Source of the DNA: Halichoerus grypus
Taxonomy: Eukaryota > Chordata > Mammalia > Carnivora > Phocidae
Assembly (NCBI RefSeq): GCF_964656455.1
Contig: NC_135718.1
Span: 21,712,449 to 21,776,448, forward strand
Reading direction: 5' to 3'
Length of the DNA: 64,000 bases
Shown: one piece after another, positions 45,958-57,350 of the stretch
How positions within the stretch are numbered: position 1 is the stretch's first letter
How the letters are laid out: the number at the start of each line of letters is the position of its first letter
The notes under the pieces: generated by a model
What the model was told of the DNA's origin: nothing
The model's database searches: none
Seen by the model: the letters and a program-made list of their open reading frames with translations, nothing else
Made by a program: the position numbers and the translations under genes

Positions 45958-47329
45958 TTCTCTTGACTTTTTACATTTTTCTCCATAGACAATCATTTTA
46001 TCTGCAGATGAAAACAGTTGAACTTCTTTTTTCCCAATATGTACATTATTTATTTCCTTTTTTTTCTCGTTGCATTAGTAAGCACTTCCAATAAAATATT
46101 TATCAAGAGTGATAAGAGAGTACACCCTTGACTTGCCCCCAGTCAAAGGGAGAAAGTATTCAGTTTCTCACCATTAAGTAGGGTATTAGCTGGAGGTTTT
46201 AATAGATGTTATTTACCAAATAGAAGAAATTCCCTTCTATTCCTAGTTTTCTGAGCATTTAATCATTAATAGTTGTTAGACTTTGTCTAATAATTTTTCT
46301 GCATGAAATGATACAATTACATATTTTTTCTTCTTTAGTTGTGATGAATTAAATTAACTTTTTTTTGAATTTTGAACAAGTCTTGCATACCTGGAATAAA
46401 TCACACTTGGTCATAGTGCATAATTATTTTAATACGTTTTTAGATGCAATTCAATGACATTTTGTTGAGAATTTTGCATCTATGTTTAAGAGATATTGGT
46501 ATGTAATTTTCCTTTCTTGTTATGTCTTTATCTGTTTTTGGTATTAGGATAATGCTGCCACAACAGAATGAGTTAGGAAGTAGTGTTCTACTTATATTTT
46601 TTGGAAGAGATTATAAAGAATTGCTATCATTTCTTGTTAAATGTTTGGTAGAATTAACTAGTAAAACCACCTGGGCCTGGTGCTTTCTTTTATGAGAGAT
46701 TATTAATTATTGATTAAATGTCTTTAATAATTACAGGCCTATTCAGATTATCATTTTTTTCTTTTTGTGTGTTTTGTTATTTTCTGTATTTCAAGGAACT
46801 GATTCATTTCATATTATCAAATTTGTGGGCATAGAGTTGCTCAAAATAATTTACTATTATCCTTTTAATGCTCATGGTATCAATAATGATGAATCCTCTT
46901 TCATTTCATATATTAATAATTTGTGTCATTAATTAAATGACTCTTTCAAAATACATTTTAAAACTTCCATTAGACTAATTACTTTTCATCAGAAATGTAC
47001 CACAAAGACTAGCAGAGGTTGGTAGTTGGTTAGCCCTGAGAGTTGATATAGGTTTTGTGTCTTCGTTTCCTTTTTCAGACTTGCTGAAGTTTTTTTTTTT
47101 ACATATAAGGTTTTTCTTATATAGATTTTCTCACATCCAACCACAGAAATAACCAGATACAAAAACTAATGGAGATACACCTATTGTTATACAAATATGT
47201 CAGTATCTAAGAAGGAAATTTTTCCTTATATTATGAAGAATATTCTAACAACTGCCCTGAAGGTTGATATTTCCACCTCTCACCCAAACTCTTCTGAAAC
47301 AGAAATTATCTTTAGGACTGTAGGATTAC

Positions 47330-47432
47330 TGCTTGAAATTGTTTTAGTGAGGTTTATTTTGCATGTATTTTAATGTATTGCATGTACTTTATTTTGTGTG
47401 AAGTTGAGTATTTTTTCATATGTTTAATGTCT
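47330..47432 (-). repeat. Ancient L1M fragment, left of a SINE
   Basis: The sequence 'gtgaagttgagtattttttc' and 'atatgtttaatg' matches the inverted L1 block found at 54 kb as 'gatgttgagcac'. It continues after the SINE. Confidence 0.5.
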
Positions 47433-47665
47433 TTTGAAGTCCATTTCTTTTTTTTTTTTTTAAGATTTTATTTATTTACTTGACAGAGAGAGAGACAGCG
47501 AGAGAGGGAACACAAGCAGGGTGACTGGGAGAGGGAGAAGCAGGCTTCCCGCTGAGCAGGGAGCCCGATGCGGTACTTGATCACAGCACCCTGGGATCAT
47601 GACCTGAGCCAAAGGCAGACACTTAACGACTGAGCCACCCAGGCGCCCCTTTGAAGTCCATTTCT
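47433..47665 (-). mobile_element. Can-SINE with perfect 16-bp TSD, minus strand
   Basis: SINE body 47449-47649 with the head ending GAGCCACCCAGGCGCCCC. The TSD 'tttgaagtccatttct' is identical at 47433-47448 and 47650-47665. Long T-run tail. Confidence 0.95.
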
Positions 47666-47900
47666 GATGAACTTTAGTTATCATGTTTTGCCACTTTTTA
47701 TTTGAACATTTATTTGTTTTTTTCTATGAGTTTATAAAGGTTCTTTCCATATCAAAGAATTGGACCCTTTACTTGAAATATGAGTTTTAATTTTGTTTCC
47801 ATTTTGCCATTTTTTTCTTTGTTTATTGCTGTTTTTGATATTCATACTTATAATTTTTATGTTGTAATTGAACAGACTTTTCTAGGTGTGGCACAAAATT
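47666..47900 (-). repeat. Ancient L1M fragment, right of the SINE
   Basis: The sequence 'tctatgagtttataaaggtt' and 'gaattggaccctttacttga' continues the inverted L1 order from 47330. Confidence 0.5.
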
Positions 47901-48479
47901 TAGAAGTCCAAATATATTTGATAAATCTGAGATAAAAAGTAATTTAAAATACTCCTCCATGGTTTTTACTAGTAATATCTAGCCTTATTTTTTTACATTT
48001 AATTCTTGGACAGTTTTGAGATTCGTTCACTAGAACACATAAATCCACATTTATTTGATTTTAAATGGGCACCCTGTTCCCAACCCAATTCACTCTAAAA
48101 GGAAAAAAAAAAAATGAAGGAAAAAAGAAAGAAAGAAGCTTCTTCCTATAGTACAGATTACTGTGTTTAAATATTGCCATTGATTTCGATCCTTATAGAA
48201 TCTTCCTTTCTGAAATTCTGGCCAATATACTTTCCTGATTTATAATTCAGAGGAAGTCTACAGAAAACTGGATATATTTAGAGGTCTGAACTTTTGCTTC
48301 TTGGGCATATCATGTTGATTTCAATCCATTATTTACTAAAATTTAGTAATTTTAAATTGAAACATTGAGTTTTATGGTGCATCAATGATTTTTATATTTA
48401 CTAAACTCTAATTAGAATGCAGCTATTTATTCCTATGTTTACATTTAGTTTGGTTCTACAAAATGCATATTCTATATCC
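47901..48479. other. Unassigned non-coding DNA
   Basis: Nothing recognised except A-rich runs at about 48098-48137. Confidence 0.55.
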
Positions 48480-48760
48480 TATGAGCAAGGCACTCTCTCT
48501 GACACTGCAAGGTATCCAAAGATAATTACTACCTCCTGTCCTCAAGGAACTTACATAGAGATAAAGCAGTAGATCAGTGAGTACAATAAGAATCAGAAGA
48601 AAATATTTTTTTCTCAGAAATATAAAAGGTGCTTATCTTATGGGAATACAGAAGAGGGAAAAGTCTCATGTTTATGAGGGAGCTATGCTGGAAGGTATTC
48701 ATGGAGGAGATATTTAATATTTTAGATAGTTCCTAGTAAGTTGAGGTGGGCTGTAGGAAG
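48480..48760. repeat. Ancient interspersed repeat, family not assigned
   Basis: The blocks 'gtcctcaaggaacttacata', 'gatcagtgagtacaataaga' and 'gaaggtattcatggaggaga' follow the same old repeat pattern as 25745 and 55430. Confidence 0.45.
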
Positions 48761-50085
48761 GTCAATTAAGGAATGGAACTCTGAAAAAAAAATAGGGTTG
48801 GAGTAGTCAGAAAACTATTTCCATACAGAAAAAAGTCTAGTTTAACTGGGTTGTAGAATATTTACTGAGGGACAATGAGAAGTAAATTTGGAAAGGTAAA
48901 TTGCCATCAGATCAAGAATGGTATTTGCTCAGAATTTCCAGGTATTAGAGAGACCTTTAAAGTTTGAAGAGGTAGAGGGTAACATAATTCTATATTAGAA
49001 GAATTAACCAAGTAGCCAAATAAGGGTTGACAGCAGCTTTAGTTTATACATGAAGTGTTTAGGAAGCAGTCATTATTTCTGCTATAAGAAGTCAATCCCA
49101 CCTGCCCTTAGGAGCTTCTATCCTATCCTTGGAGGTGTGTATTTTATGTGTGTGGTGGGTGGAAATGGGAGGTGGCACAGAATATAGGCATTCCTCCTAG
49201 AACCTGGCAGATACTGGGATTCAAATAACCAGCAGTTGGTTCTTGCATTTTTTCCCCTTGATTTTGTACCTCGTGCAATAAGAAAATACTATGTGAGAAA
49301 CCTTGAAGTTTCTGGATTCTATAGGGCAGTTTGGGCAAGTGAAGTTGATTGAGGTGAAAGTTTGCATCTGTGTTGTCCCCTTGAGGTTGTTTGGGGGTCT
49401 GGTAAGAAATAATGGAATGTCTTCAGGTGGGGTTGGGAAGAGTGTGCTGGGATATCACATATGTTTGCCTAGCTTTTTTCTGAAACTTCCTGGAAGACTT
49501 CTAGCTACTAATGCATTAAAAAAAAAAAAATCTGTCATATAAATTTAATTTGCTAAAAAGCTTATGAACAAATAACCAAAACCACATTCTAATCAGTATT
49601 TTAAGCTAGCATAATTATGTGATGTTGGCCTGGTGGAGAGAGTGGAGAGTTAGACCTAAATGCCTTTGACATCCTGTCCTGCAGGCACCCACACATCTTC
49701 CTCCCTTCCATTTGAGGCTTCAGTTTATAAAAATGTTTCCTTTACCTTTGAGGTCTGAGAGACAGTTGATAATGGCTGGCTGCCTTTGAAGGCTCTGACC
49801 TCCAAAGGTCAGGGTTGACATTTAGATTTAGCACCTGGACATCCATATTCACTTTTTAAAAAAATTTTATTTTATTATGTTATGTTAATCATCATACATT
49901 ACTTCTTTTCATTTGATGTCCCCAGGGAAAGCAGATTTCTAGTAGCTAAGTCCTCTGAGTGATAGATGACATCTAGGTTTCTTTTAAAATGACGTGACTG
50001 GGGCTCCCATGTATACCCCAGCCCCTGAGGAAGGAAACTCCATTTCACACTTACCATGCTTGAGATTACAATAGACAGATGAATG
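48761..50085. other. Unassigned non-coding DNA
   Basis: No gene is recognised. The only repeat seen is a 50-bp L1 tip at about 49860. Confidence 0.55.
49860..49905 (-). repeat. Very short LINE-1 3' tip
   Basis: The sequence 'aattttattttattatgtta' followed by 'tgttaatcatcatacattac' equals the last 45 or so bases of the young L1 3' UTR plus tail on the minus strand (compare 7611-7642). No clear TSD is found. It is a heavily 5'-truncated insertion or a remnant. Confidence 0.7.
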
Positions 50086-50121
50086 AGAGTAAGAGAGAGA
50101 GAGAGAGAAGGAGGAGAGAGG
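50086..50121 (+). repeat. (GA)n tract
   Basis: AG-dinucleotide run followed by GGA interruptions. Confidence 0.9.
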
Positions 50122-50839
50122 TTTACATCTGCAGGGTAGAGAAATGTGAGAGGGAATGTATATGATTTAAAAGTGGTCTGACAATGGTCAGGTACATCCC
50201 TCTACAAAAGAGTGCAAAGTTCTGGGTAGAATAATTTCTGTATCAATAAAGAAGGAATTGAGATCACAATCAAGTCACAGAAGCAGAGAAATTGGTGATT
50301 GTTGAACATGGCGATGTAGTTGATTGAAGTCTAGAGTAAGTTGTCTCTAGAAGAGCTTTTCAAAGGTCATGATGATTCACCCTAAGCCCCCTGGGATATA
50401 CTCATAAGGGAGGTTATTATTGGAACAGCTTGGGAACTGTTACAGGTGGAGAGAAGGGACTCTTAGCTGACCTTCCAGTGCCACCAAATAAGTTCTAGCT
50501 CTGGGGCCTTTGACCCACTCTCCTACTCTGGATCTTGAGGCCAATATTGAGAATGATGTAATGACATGTCTAGGAAAATATCTCAGGACAGGTAGTATCA
50601 GGTGTCTATTTATTGGGTGACAGATCGATATTTCTAATTGTGCAACTCCAGGAATTTATTTGTATGGGCCCATATTTATAGTTTCTGTAATGTTAGCTTT
50701 TTATTTTTAGTTTCCTATTGGCAACAGGTCTAGAAAATATGGAAACTTGATAGAGGAAGATTGTCTTTGAGTGAACCATGAACTGGAAAAAAGAGGTAGA
50801 AGACCACTGAGCAATAATAAATATTGAAGAAGTTGCGTT
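50122..50839. other. Unassigned non-coding DNA
   Basis: Nothing recognised. Confidence 0.55.
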
Positions 50840-50880
50840 AGAAAGTAAATGCAAAAAAAAAAAAAAAGAAAGTAAATGCA
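50840..50880 (+). repeat. Poly(A) tract flanked by a perfect 14-bp direct repeat
   Basis: AGAAAGTAAATGCA at 50840-50853 recurs at 50867-50880, separated only by a pure A run. The structure is TSD, then poly(A), then TSD, with no element body. The bottom-strand nick would be at TTCT/AA, one base from the L1 endonuclease preference. Confidence 0.8.
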
Positions 50881-50894
50881 GGCCCCTCTTGGCA

Positions 50895-50925
50895 GGGGCG
50901 GGGGGGGGGGATGGGGGGCGGGGAG
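50895..50925 (+). repeat. G-rich tract (possible G-quadruplex)
   Basis: About 31 bases with G runs of 4, 12 or so, 6 and 4, broken by C, AT and C. It is the strongest G-run cluster in the window and contains two CpGs. Confidence 0.85.
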
Positions 50926-51139
50926 CTGTGAGAAGGGTTACCAGGAATACAAGGTCTGGTCATAAGTCAGGCTGAAAAGGAAGTGAAGAACATACCCAAG
51001 AGAGCCAGCAGATTTTATCATATCTCAAACTGCAGAATTTTCTTGTCATTGGTCTAGTTACTGTCTTCAGCCAAAGACCAAATACATTTCCTTGCTTACT
51101 CTACAATACCAGGTAGCTATAAACAAGAACACGAATATC

Positions 51140-51335
51140 CATGACCATTGTTTACTATGTACAAAGTATGTGCCAATATCTTTATAAATTTCTTTACAAG
51201 CACATTATTTAACTCTTGCCATGATTCTATGAGGTGATAGAGAAGGGGCAACAGGCTTAGAGAAGGCAAATCATTTGCCTAAAATTTCACCACTGATGTC
51301 TGTTAGTGTTAGTGTTTGAATCTAGATCTATAATA
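51140..51335 (-). repeat. MIR SINE, reverse orientation
   Basis: The order 'acaaagtatgtgccaatatc', 'cttgccatgattctatgagg', 'aacaggcttagagaaggcaa' and 'tttgaatctagatc' matches an inverted MIR. Confidence 0.8.
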
Positions 51336-52514
51336 GCATATATTAGCATATCTACATATCTTCCTTCTTGGGGTGTATAACTAAGTTATTGTTATTATTA
51401 GGCTACTTTTGAGACAATTGGAACCAAAAAAGTACTTTCTCATATTTAGGGTGAGTGCTTTCTGTGGCAGAGTAAGGGGGCACACATTCCAGGGTTATAT
51501 TTTATCCTGTCAAGAAGGGCCTTAGGCTTGCCATCAAGTGTGAGTGCCCACACAATTAACCGAGAATTACTGAAATGAACTCTGGCTTTGAAACTTAGAA
51601 ATACGCTTTTGAAAGCAATTGTAGGAGAGGCAGCGCTAAAAAAAAGTCAGCAGTTTTAAAGCAGAAAGAAAACTGTTTATAAAAAAAGGTCTATTAATGT
51701 CATCAACTTTCCTTTGCTTAAGGTCAAAAACTTACAGTATGTTGGAATACTATTATATTACAGATGAGTTCCAACAATCATCTGTTTTCACGGTCTTGTC
51801 AGGTCTCTGCCTGGTGTCTTTCTATTTGATCATTGTTGTGTTAATGACTGTGAACCAATGAATAAGCTATGATACCTACAGTTTTAAATTAGTGTGTGTG
51901 AGAGAGAGAGAGACGGAAAGAGAGAGAGGAAGAGCCAAAAAGGGGACTATGTGGTCAGAGGAAGATTCTTTTACTGGTTTACATCATTGAAGTCAATCTG
52001 ATATAGAAACTACTGATTTATATATAGTTGAAAGCAAAAAAATCTGTCAGGAAAGTAAACACAATCATATTAACCCTTTTTGAAAGGCAAAAGACTCAGA
52101 GAATGGGGTATGTGGGGCAAGTCCTCCAAAGTGTGTTTGGCTACCTCATTGACATCCAAGTTCTATTCCCAGAAGATTATGCTTCAAAGAGAATTAGCCT
52201 CTGTCATTTACATAATGCATCAAGGTCAGCAAAGAACTTTTAAAAACATATAATGAAGTAAACACAGGGCTAGAATTTGAATCTCATTAAAGATAGACTT
52301 CAGCCAGAATATGGGTGTCTAATTCAAGGCAGGTATATAAAATGTTTTTGAACTTCCCTGGGGCAAGTACATACAGAGCGAGCATTTAAAAATTCTATGA
52401 ATACATGAAAGAATGGAAGGAGAGGGGGGAATAAGCAGTCTTAAGTATCAGGATTTATAAGCATGTTCTGTAAAATGGTGGTACCTTAGTGGGGGGGGGC
52501 ACCATCCTTGGGTC
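51336..52514. other. Unassigned non-coding DNA
   Basis: No gene is recognised. Contains a TG/GA tract at about 51892-51934. Confidence 0.55.
51892..51934 (+). repeat. (TG)n(AG)n compound tract
   Basis: GTGTGTGTG passes directly into an AG-rich run with one CGG interruption. Confidence 0.9.
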
Positions 52515-52842
52515 TAGAAGGTTCTTTCTTTTTTTTATTTAAATTCAATTAGCCAATATATAATACCTCATTAGTTTCAGATGTAGTGTTCAATAATTCA
52601 TCAGTTGCATATAACACCCAGTGCTCATCACATCACATGCCCTCTTTAATACCCATCACCCAGTTGCCCCATCCTCTCACCCACCTCCTATTCTGCAACC
52701 CTCAATTTGTTTCCCAGAGTTGAGAGTCTTTCATGGTTTGTTTCCCTCTCTGATTTCTCCCATTCAGTTTTCCCTCCCTTCTCCTATGAGCCTCTGCATT
52801 ATTTCTTATATTCCACATGTGAGTGAATAGAAGGTTATTTCT
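52515..52842 (-). mobile_element. LINE-1 3' end fragment, older subfamily, minus strand
   Basis: Body about 52530-52827, with a T-rich tail and the 'caattagccaatatataata' block of an older carnivoran L1 3' UTR. The 15-bp flanking repeat (tagaaggtt, c or a, tttct) has one mismatch at 52515-52529 and 52828-52842. It is 5'-truncated with no ORF2. Confidence 0.85.
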
Positions 52843-52976
52843 ATAAGGGATTTCAGGAATCATCTACTCTATTTCTGGTATAAATACCAGAAGAAATTTG
52901 AGGATCAGAGAAATTTAATAATTAACTAAGGTTATAACTCTAGTCAGTGTCAAAGCTAGAATTAAAATCCAGATTT

Positions 52977-55301
52977 CCTGATAGTCTCTTTTATTTTTTC
53001 TCTTTCTTTAATTTTATTTTATTATGTTATGTTAATCACCATACATTACATCATCAGTTTTTGATTCAGTGTTCCATGATTCATTGTTTGTGCATAACAC
53101 CCACTGCTCCATTCAGTACATGCCCTCTTTAATACCCATCACCAGGCTAACCCATCCCCCCACCCCGTCCCCTCTAGAACCCTCAGTTTGTTTCTCAGAG
53201 TCCACAGTCTCTCATGGTTCGTCTCCCCCTCCAATTCCCCCCCTCATTTTTCCCTTCCTGCTATCTTCTTTTTTTTAACATATAATGTATTATTTGTTTC
53301 AGAGGTACAGGTCTGTGATTCAACAGTCTTACACAATTCACAGCGCTCACCATAGTACACACCCTCCCCAATGTCCATCACCCAGCCACCCATCCCTCCC
53401 ACCCCTCACCACTCCAGCAACCCTCAGTTTGTTTCCTGAGATTAAGAATTCTTCATATCAGTGAGGTCATATGATACATGTCTCTCTCTGACTTATTTCG
53501 CTCAGCATAATACCCTCCAGTTCCATCCACATCGTTGCAAGGGCAAGATTTCATTCCTTGTGATGGCTGCATAATATTCCATTGTATATATATACCACAC
53601 CTTCTTTATCCATTCATCTATCGATGGACATCTTGGCTCTTTCCACAGTTTGGCTATTGTGGACCTTGCTGCTATAAACATCGGGGTGCACGTATCCCTT
53701 CAGATACCTACATTTGTATCTTTGGGGTAAATACCCAGTAGTGCAATTGCTGGGTTGTACGGTAGCTCTATTTTCAACTTTTTGAGGAACCTCCATACTG
53801 TTTCCCAGAGTGGCTGCACCAGCTTGCATTCCCACCAACAGTGTAGGAGGGTTCCCCTTTCTCCGCATCCCTGCCAACATCTGTCATTTCCTGACTTGTT
53901 AATTTTAGCCATTCTGACTGGTGTGAGGTGGTATCTCATAGAGGTTTTGATTTGGATTTCCCTGATGCCGAGCGATGTTGAGCACTTTTTCATGTGCCTG
54001 TTGGCCATTTGGATGTCTTCTTTGGAAAAATGTCTGTTCATGTCTTCTGCCCATTTCTTGATTGGATCATTTGTTCTTTGGGTGTTGAGTTTGATAAGTT
54101 CTTTATAGATTTTGGATACGAGCCCTTTATCTGATAGGTCATTTGCAAATATCTTCTCCCATTCTGTTGGTTGTCTTTTGGTTTTGTTGACTGTTTCTTT
54201 TGCTGTGCAAAAGCTTTTTATCTTGATGAAGTCCCAATAGTTCATTTTTGCCCTTGCTTCCCTTGTCTTTGGTGATGTTTCTAGGAAGAAGTTGCCGTGG
54301 CTGAGGTCAAAGAGGTTGCTCCTGTGTTCTCCTTTAGGATTTTGATGGACTCCTGTCTCACATTGAGGTCTTTCAACCATTTTGAGTCTATTTTTGTGTA
54401 TGGTGTAAGGAAATGGTCCAGTTTCATTCTTCTGCATGTGGCTGTCCAATTTTCCCAACACCATTTGTTGAAGAGACTGTCTTTTTTCCATTGGACATTC
54501 TTTCCTGCTTTGTCGAAGATTAGTTGACCATGGAGTTGAGGGCCTATTTCTGGGCTCTCTATTCTGTTCCATTGATCTATGTGTCTGTTTTTGTGCCAGT
54601 ACCATACTGTCTTGATGATGACAGCTTTGTAATAGAACTTAAAGTCCGGAACTGTGATGCTACCAGCTTTGCTTTTCTTTTTCAACATTCCTCTGGCTAT
54701 TCGGGGTCTTTTCTGGTTCCATACAAATTTTAGGATTATTTGTTCCATTTCTTTGAAACAAGTGGATGGTATTTTGATAGGGATTGCATTGAATGTGTAG
54801 ATTGCTCTAGGTAGCATTGACATCTTCACAATATTTGTTCTTCCAATCCATGAGCATGGAACGTTTTTCCATTTCTTTGTGTCTTCCTCAATTTCTTTCA
54901 TGAGTATTTTATAGTTTTCTGAGTACAGATCCTTTGCCTCTTTGGTTAGATTTATTCCCAGGTATGTTATGGTTTTGGGTGCAATTGTAGATGGGATCGA
55001 CTCCTTAATTTCTCTTTCTTCTGTCTTGTTGTTGGTGTATAGGAATGCCACTGATTTCTGTGCATTGATTTTATATCCTGCCACTTTATTGAATTCCTGT
55101 ATGAGTTCTAGCAGTTTTGGGGTGGAGTCTTTGGGATTTTCCACATAAAGTATCATATCATCTGCAAAGAGTGAGAGTTTGACTTCTTCTTTGCCGATTC
55201 AGATGTCTTTTATTTCTTTTTGTTTTCTGATTGCTGTGGCTACGACTTCTAATACTATGTTGAATAGCAGTGGTTATAGTGGACGTCCCTGATAGTCTCT
55301 T
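52977..55301 (-). mobile_element. 5'-truncated young LINE-1 with TSD, minus strand
   Basis: Body about 52991-55290, from a T/A-rich tail and 3' UTR to a truncation point inside the reverse-transcriptase domain. The flanking repeat 'cctgatagtctctt' occurs at 52977-52990 and 55288-55301; its first three bases also fit the L1 sequence, so at least 11 bp are certain. The plus-strand nick would be at TCTT/AA. It closely resembles the 3' third of the full-length L1 at 7.6 kb. Confidence 0.94.
53455..55290 (-). pseudogene. LINE-1 ORF2 C-terminal half, degraded
   Basis: Begins inside the reverse transcriptase, just upstream of the region holding FADD (about 55150-55170), and runs through the C-terminal domain including IAKLWKEP-like sequence. 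A one-base deletion near 54320 shifts the frame, seen as a 3-C to 2-C change compared with the full-length copy near 8938. A TGA at 53700-53702 replaces an arginine codon in a CGA context. The N-terminal endonuclease and the start are absent by truncation, so no protein is made. Confidence 0.9.
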
Positions 55302-55399
55302 AAGTGTGCATTTGGACATTTCATTAATTTGAGCTCAGGGACAAAGTCAATAAAATATTAGTTTTATTTGCAATTTGTCCTGTTCTAGTCATGTTACAT
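55302..55399. other. Unassigned flank of the L1
   Basis: Short spacer with nothing recognised. Confidence 0.5.
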
Positions 55400-55570
55400 A
55401 TTATCTAATTGTAGTCACTTTTGTCTAATATCTATTGAGCACTTTTTGAATGCCAGGTACCATGCTGGGCACTAGGATTCAGCAGTGAATAAGGCGAGCA
55501 TAGTCTCTGCTCTCATTTAGTTTACAGTCTAACAGAACCCAGGTACTAAACAACTATTTATTATAAGTGT
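55400..55570. repeat. Ancient interspersed repeat, family not assigned
   Basis: The blocks 'ctattgagcactttttgaat', 'gccaggtaccatgctgggca', 'ttcagcagtgaataagg' and 'ctcatttagtttacagtc' follow a common mammalian repeat also hinted at 25745 and 48480. Confidence 0.6.
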
Positions 55571-56259
55571 AAATGGTGTTTGGAAAAGTGGAATCTACCA
55601 GGGTCCTTATCAGAGCAAGCTTTATTATTTCTACTTTATAGAGGAGGAAACAAAAATACCTTCCAGGAGATTGTTGGGCAAATATTGTAGCAAGAATCTG
55701 GGGTTTTAATGGTTCAGGATCCTTGACACTTACACCTTACATGTGGACGTAGAGGATCTTAGGCTCATATCACCTTTTAACTATTTAAAGTTAGACAACA
55801 ACAAAATATAACAGATAAAGTGAAATAGGCAAGGAGGGTTTTATTAAAGAGTTACGGCTAGAGGGGAGAGAGATTGAAATCAATTGCACTGAAACAAAAG
55901 GTAAGAGTTTTAAGTGTTGGGATAAGCTGTGAAAGGCACTAAAAGACATTAGGGTGGAGGTTGGTCAATGTGATTAGGTCCTATGAACTTTCTAATTGTT
56001 CCTTATGGAAAATTAGGCTCCTACCCTCTCACAGGGAAAGGGTCACTATCTTTCTTGATGCTTACATTTCAAAGGGATGGCCCCTACGTCCTTGAGAAAG
56101 ATATTCCTGGGTGGTAAAGCTGGCAAAGGCTGGGAAAAGAGAAAATGTTTTTACAATTTTAAGTTTTCTAAAGTAAATGTTCCAAGAGAAGGAAATTCAG
56201 GTGCCTATGATCACAGCAACCAACCTCCAGGATTAAGGACTTTATTTTTCTGGATTCCT
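55571..56259. other. Unassigned non-coding DNA
   Basis: No gene or clear repeat. Part of it (about 55625-55700) may be a MIR-like remnant. Confidence 0.5.
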
Positions 56260-56505
56260 AAAACTTATTAAACTTATTAAGCCCTCATTATAGGCTAGGC
56301 AGTATAACAAATAAGTGCGTACGGATCCTTAAATTTAGTATTCCCAGAAACTCTATGAGCTAAGTATTGTTATTATATCCCTATTTTAGAGAAGAGGAAA
56401 GAAAGGTTCAGAATAATTAAGTGCTTGTCTCAGAGTCACACACCAAATAATTGAGAGCCGTGGGACTCAGCCCTAGGCTGGATGTTTCCAGAGCCCATGT
56501 TCTTA
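56260..56505 (-). repeat. MIR SINE, reverse orientation
   Basis: The order 'cattataggctaggcagtat', 'gtattcccagaaactctatg', 'tatccctattttagagaaga' and 'cagagtcacacaccaaataa' matches an inverted MIR. Confidence 0.85.
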
Positions 56506-56549
56506 TTCAGATTCTTTGATGTCTTGGAAAGTTCTAAAGATCTAGAGGC

Positions 56550-57256
56550 TTATATTAGTTTCCTATTGTTGCTGTAACAAATTACAACAAACATAATGGC
56601 TTAAAACAATGCAAATTTATTATCTTTCAATTTTGATGGTCAGAGGTCCAAAACGGGTCTCGCTGAGCTGAAATCAAGGTGTTGTCAGAACCGCATTCCC
56701 TATGGAGGCTTTGGAGGGGAATCCATCTCTGTCTTCCCCGCTTCTGGGGGCTATGCACATTCCCTGTCTTGTGACTCCCTTTCATTTTCGAAGCCAGCAA
56801 TGGGCAGTACAATCTATCTCCCACCACATCACTTTGACACTTCTGCCTCACTTTTCCACATTTTTTGCCACTTTATTGAGGTATAATTGAGAAACAAAAG
56901 TTTGTGTATTTTGCAATGTACAATGTGATGTTTTGATGTTCTTACACATTTTGAAATAATTACCACAATTAAGTCGATTAACATATCCATCACCCCAGAT
57001 AGTTATCATTGTGTGAGTGTGTGTTTGTGTATGTGTGGTGAGAACATTTAAGATCTACTGTGTTCCTTTTCATGTTAAAGGACCCTTGGGATTGTATTGA
57101 GTCCATCTGGGTGAGCAAAGATAATCTTTCCATCTCTGGTTCAGTTTCTTTAATTCCACTTGCAACCTTAACATCTCTTTGCGATGTAGCTTAGCACATT
57201 CCCAAGTTGAAGGGACTACAACATGGACTCCTTTGGCAGGCCATTATTCTGCCTAC
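56550..57256 (-). mobile_element. MLT1-like MaLR LTR, minus strand, split by an L1M fragment
   Basis: The left part has 'tattagtttcctattgttgc' and 'acataatggcttaaaacaat', then the interior 'aagccagcaatgggcagtac'. The right part has 'aaaggacccttgggattgt' and ends 'ccattattctgcctac'. These are the ends of a MaLR-type LTR. About 215 bp of unrelated L1M sequence lies in between. Confidence 0.8.
56860..57075. repeat. Ancient L1M 3' fragment nested in the LTR
   Basis: The blocks 'ctttattgaggtataattga', 'tacaatgtgatgttttgatg', 'ccatcaccccagatagttat' and 'ggtgagaacatttaagatct' are hallmark L1M 3' UTR sequence. It splits an LTR, so it arrived after the LTR. It includes a short TG tract. Confidence 0.8.
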
Positions 57257-57350
57257 TTCTAGCCCAAGTCTTAGAGGGATGGTAGTGATCAGTTCTCACC
57301 TTCAGGTAAATCCCTGGTTCTGAAGACACAGAGCATAAAAGAGCTTTTCC

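Larger units (their letters stand above)
45165..46975 (-). repeat. Ancient L1M ORF2 fragment with a SINE insertion
   Basis: The plus-strand order of blocks matches inverted L1 ORF2: 'ggatccatctctggactcta', 'ttgattgggattatattaaa', 'acagatcctataaatatatt', 'acacccttgacttgccccc', 'acctgggcctggtgctttct' and 'catagagttgctcaaaataa'. It covers the reverse-transcriptase region seen intact in order at 9.1-10.6 kb. It is interrupted by a Can-SINE at about 45760-45957 and by a poly(A)-only insertion at 45543-45550. Confidence 0.82.
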
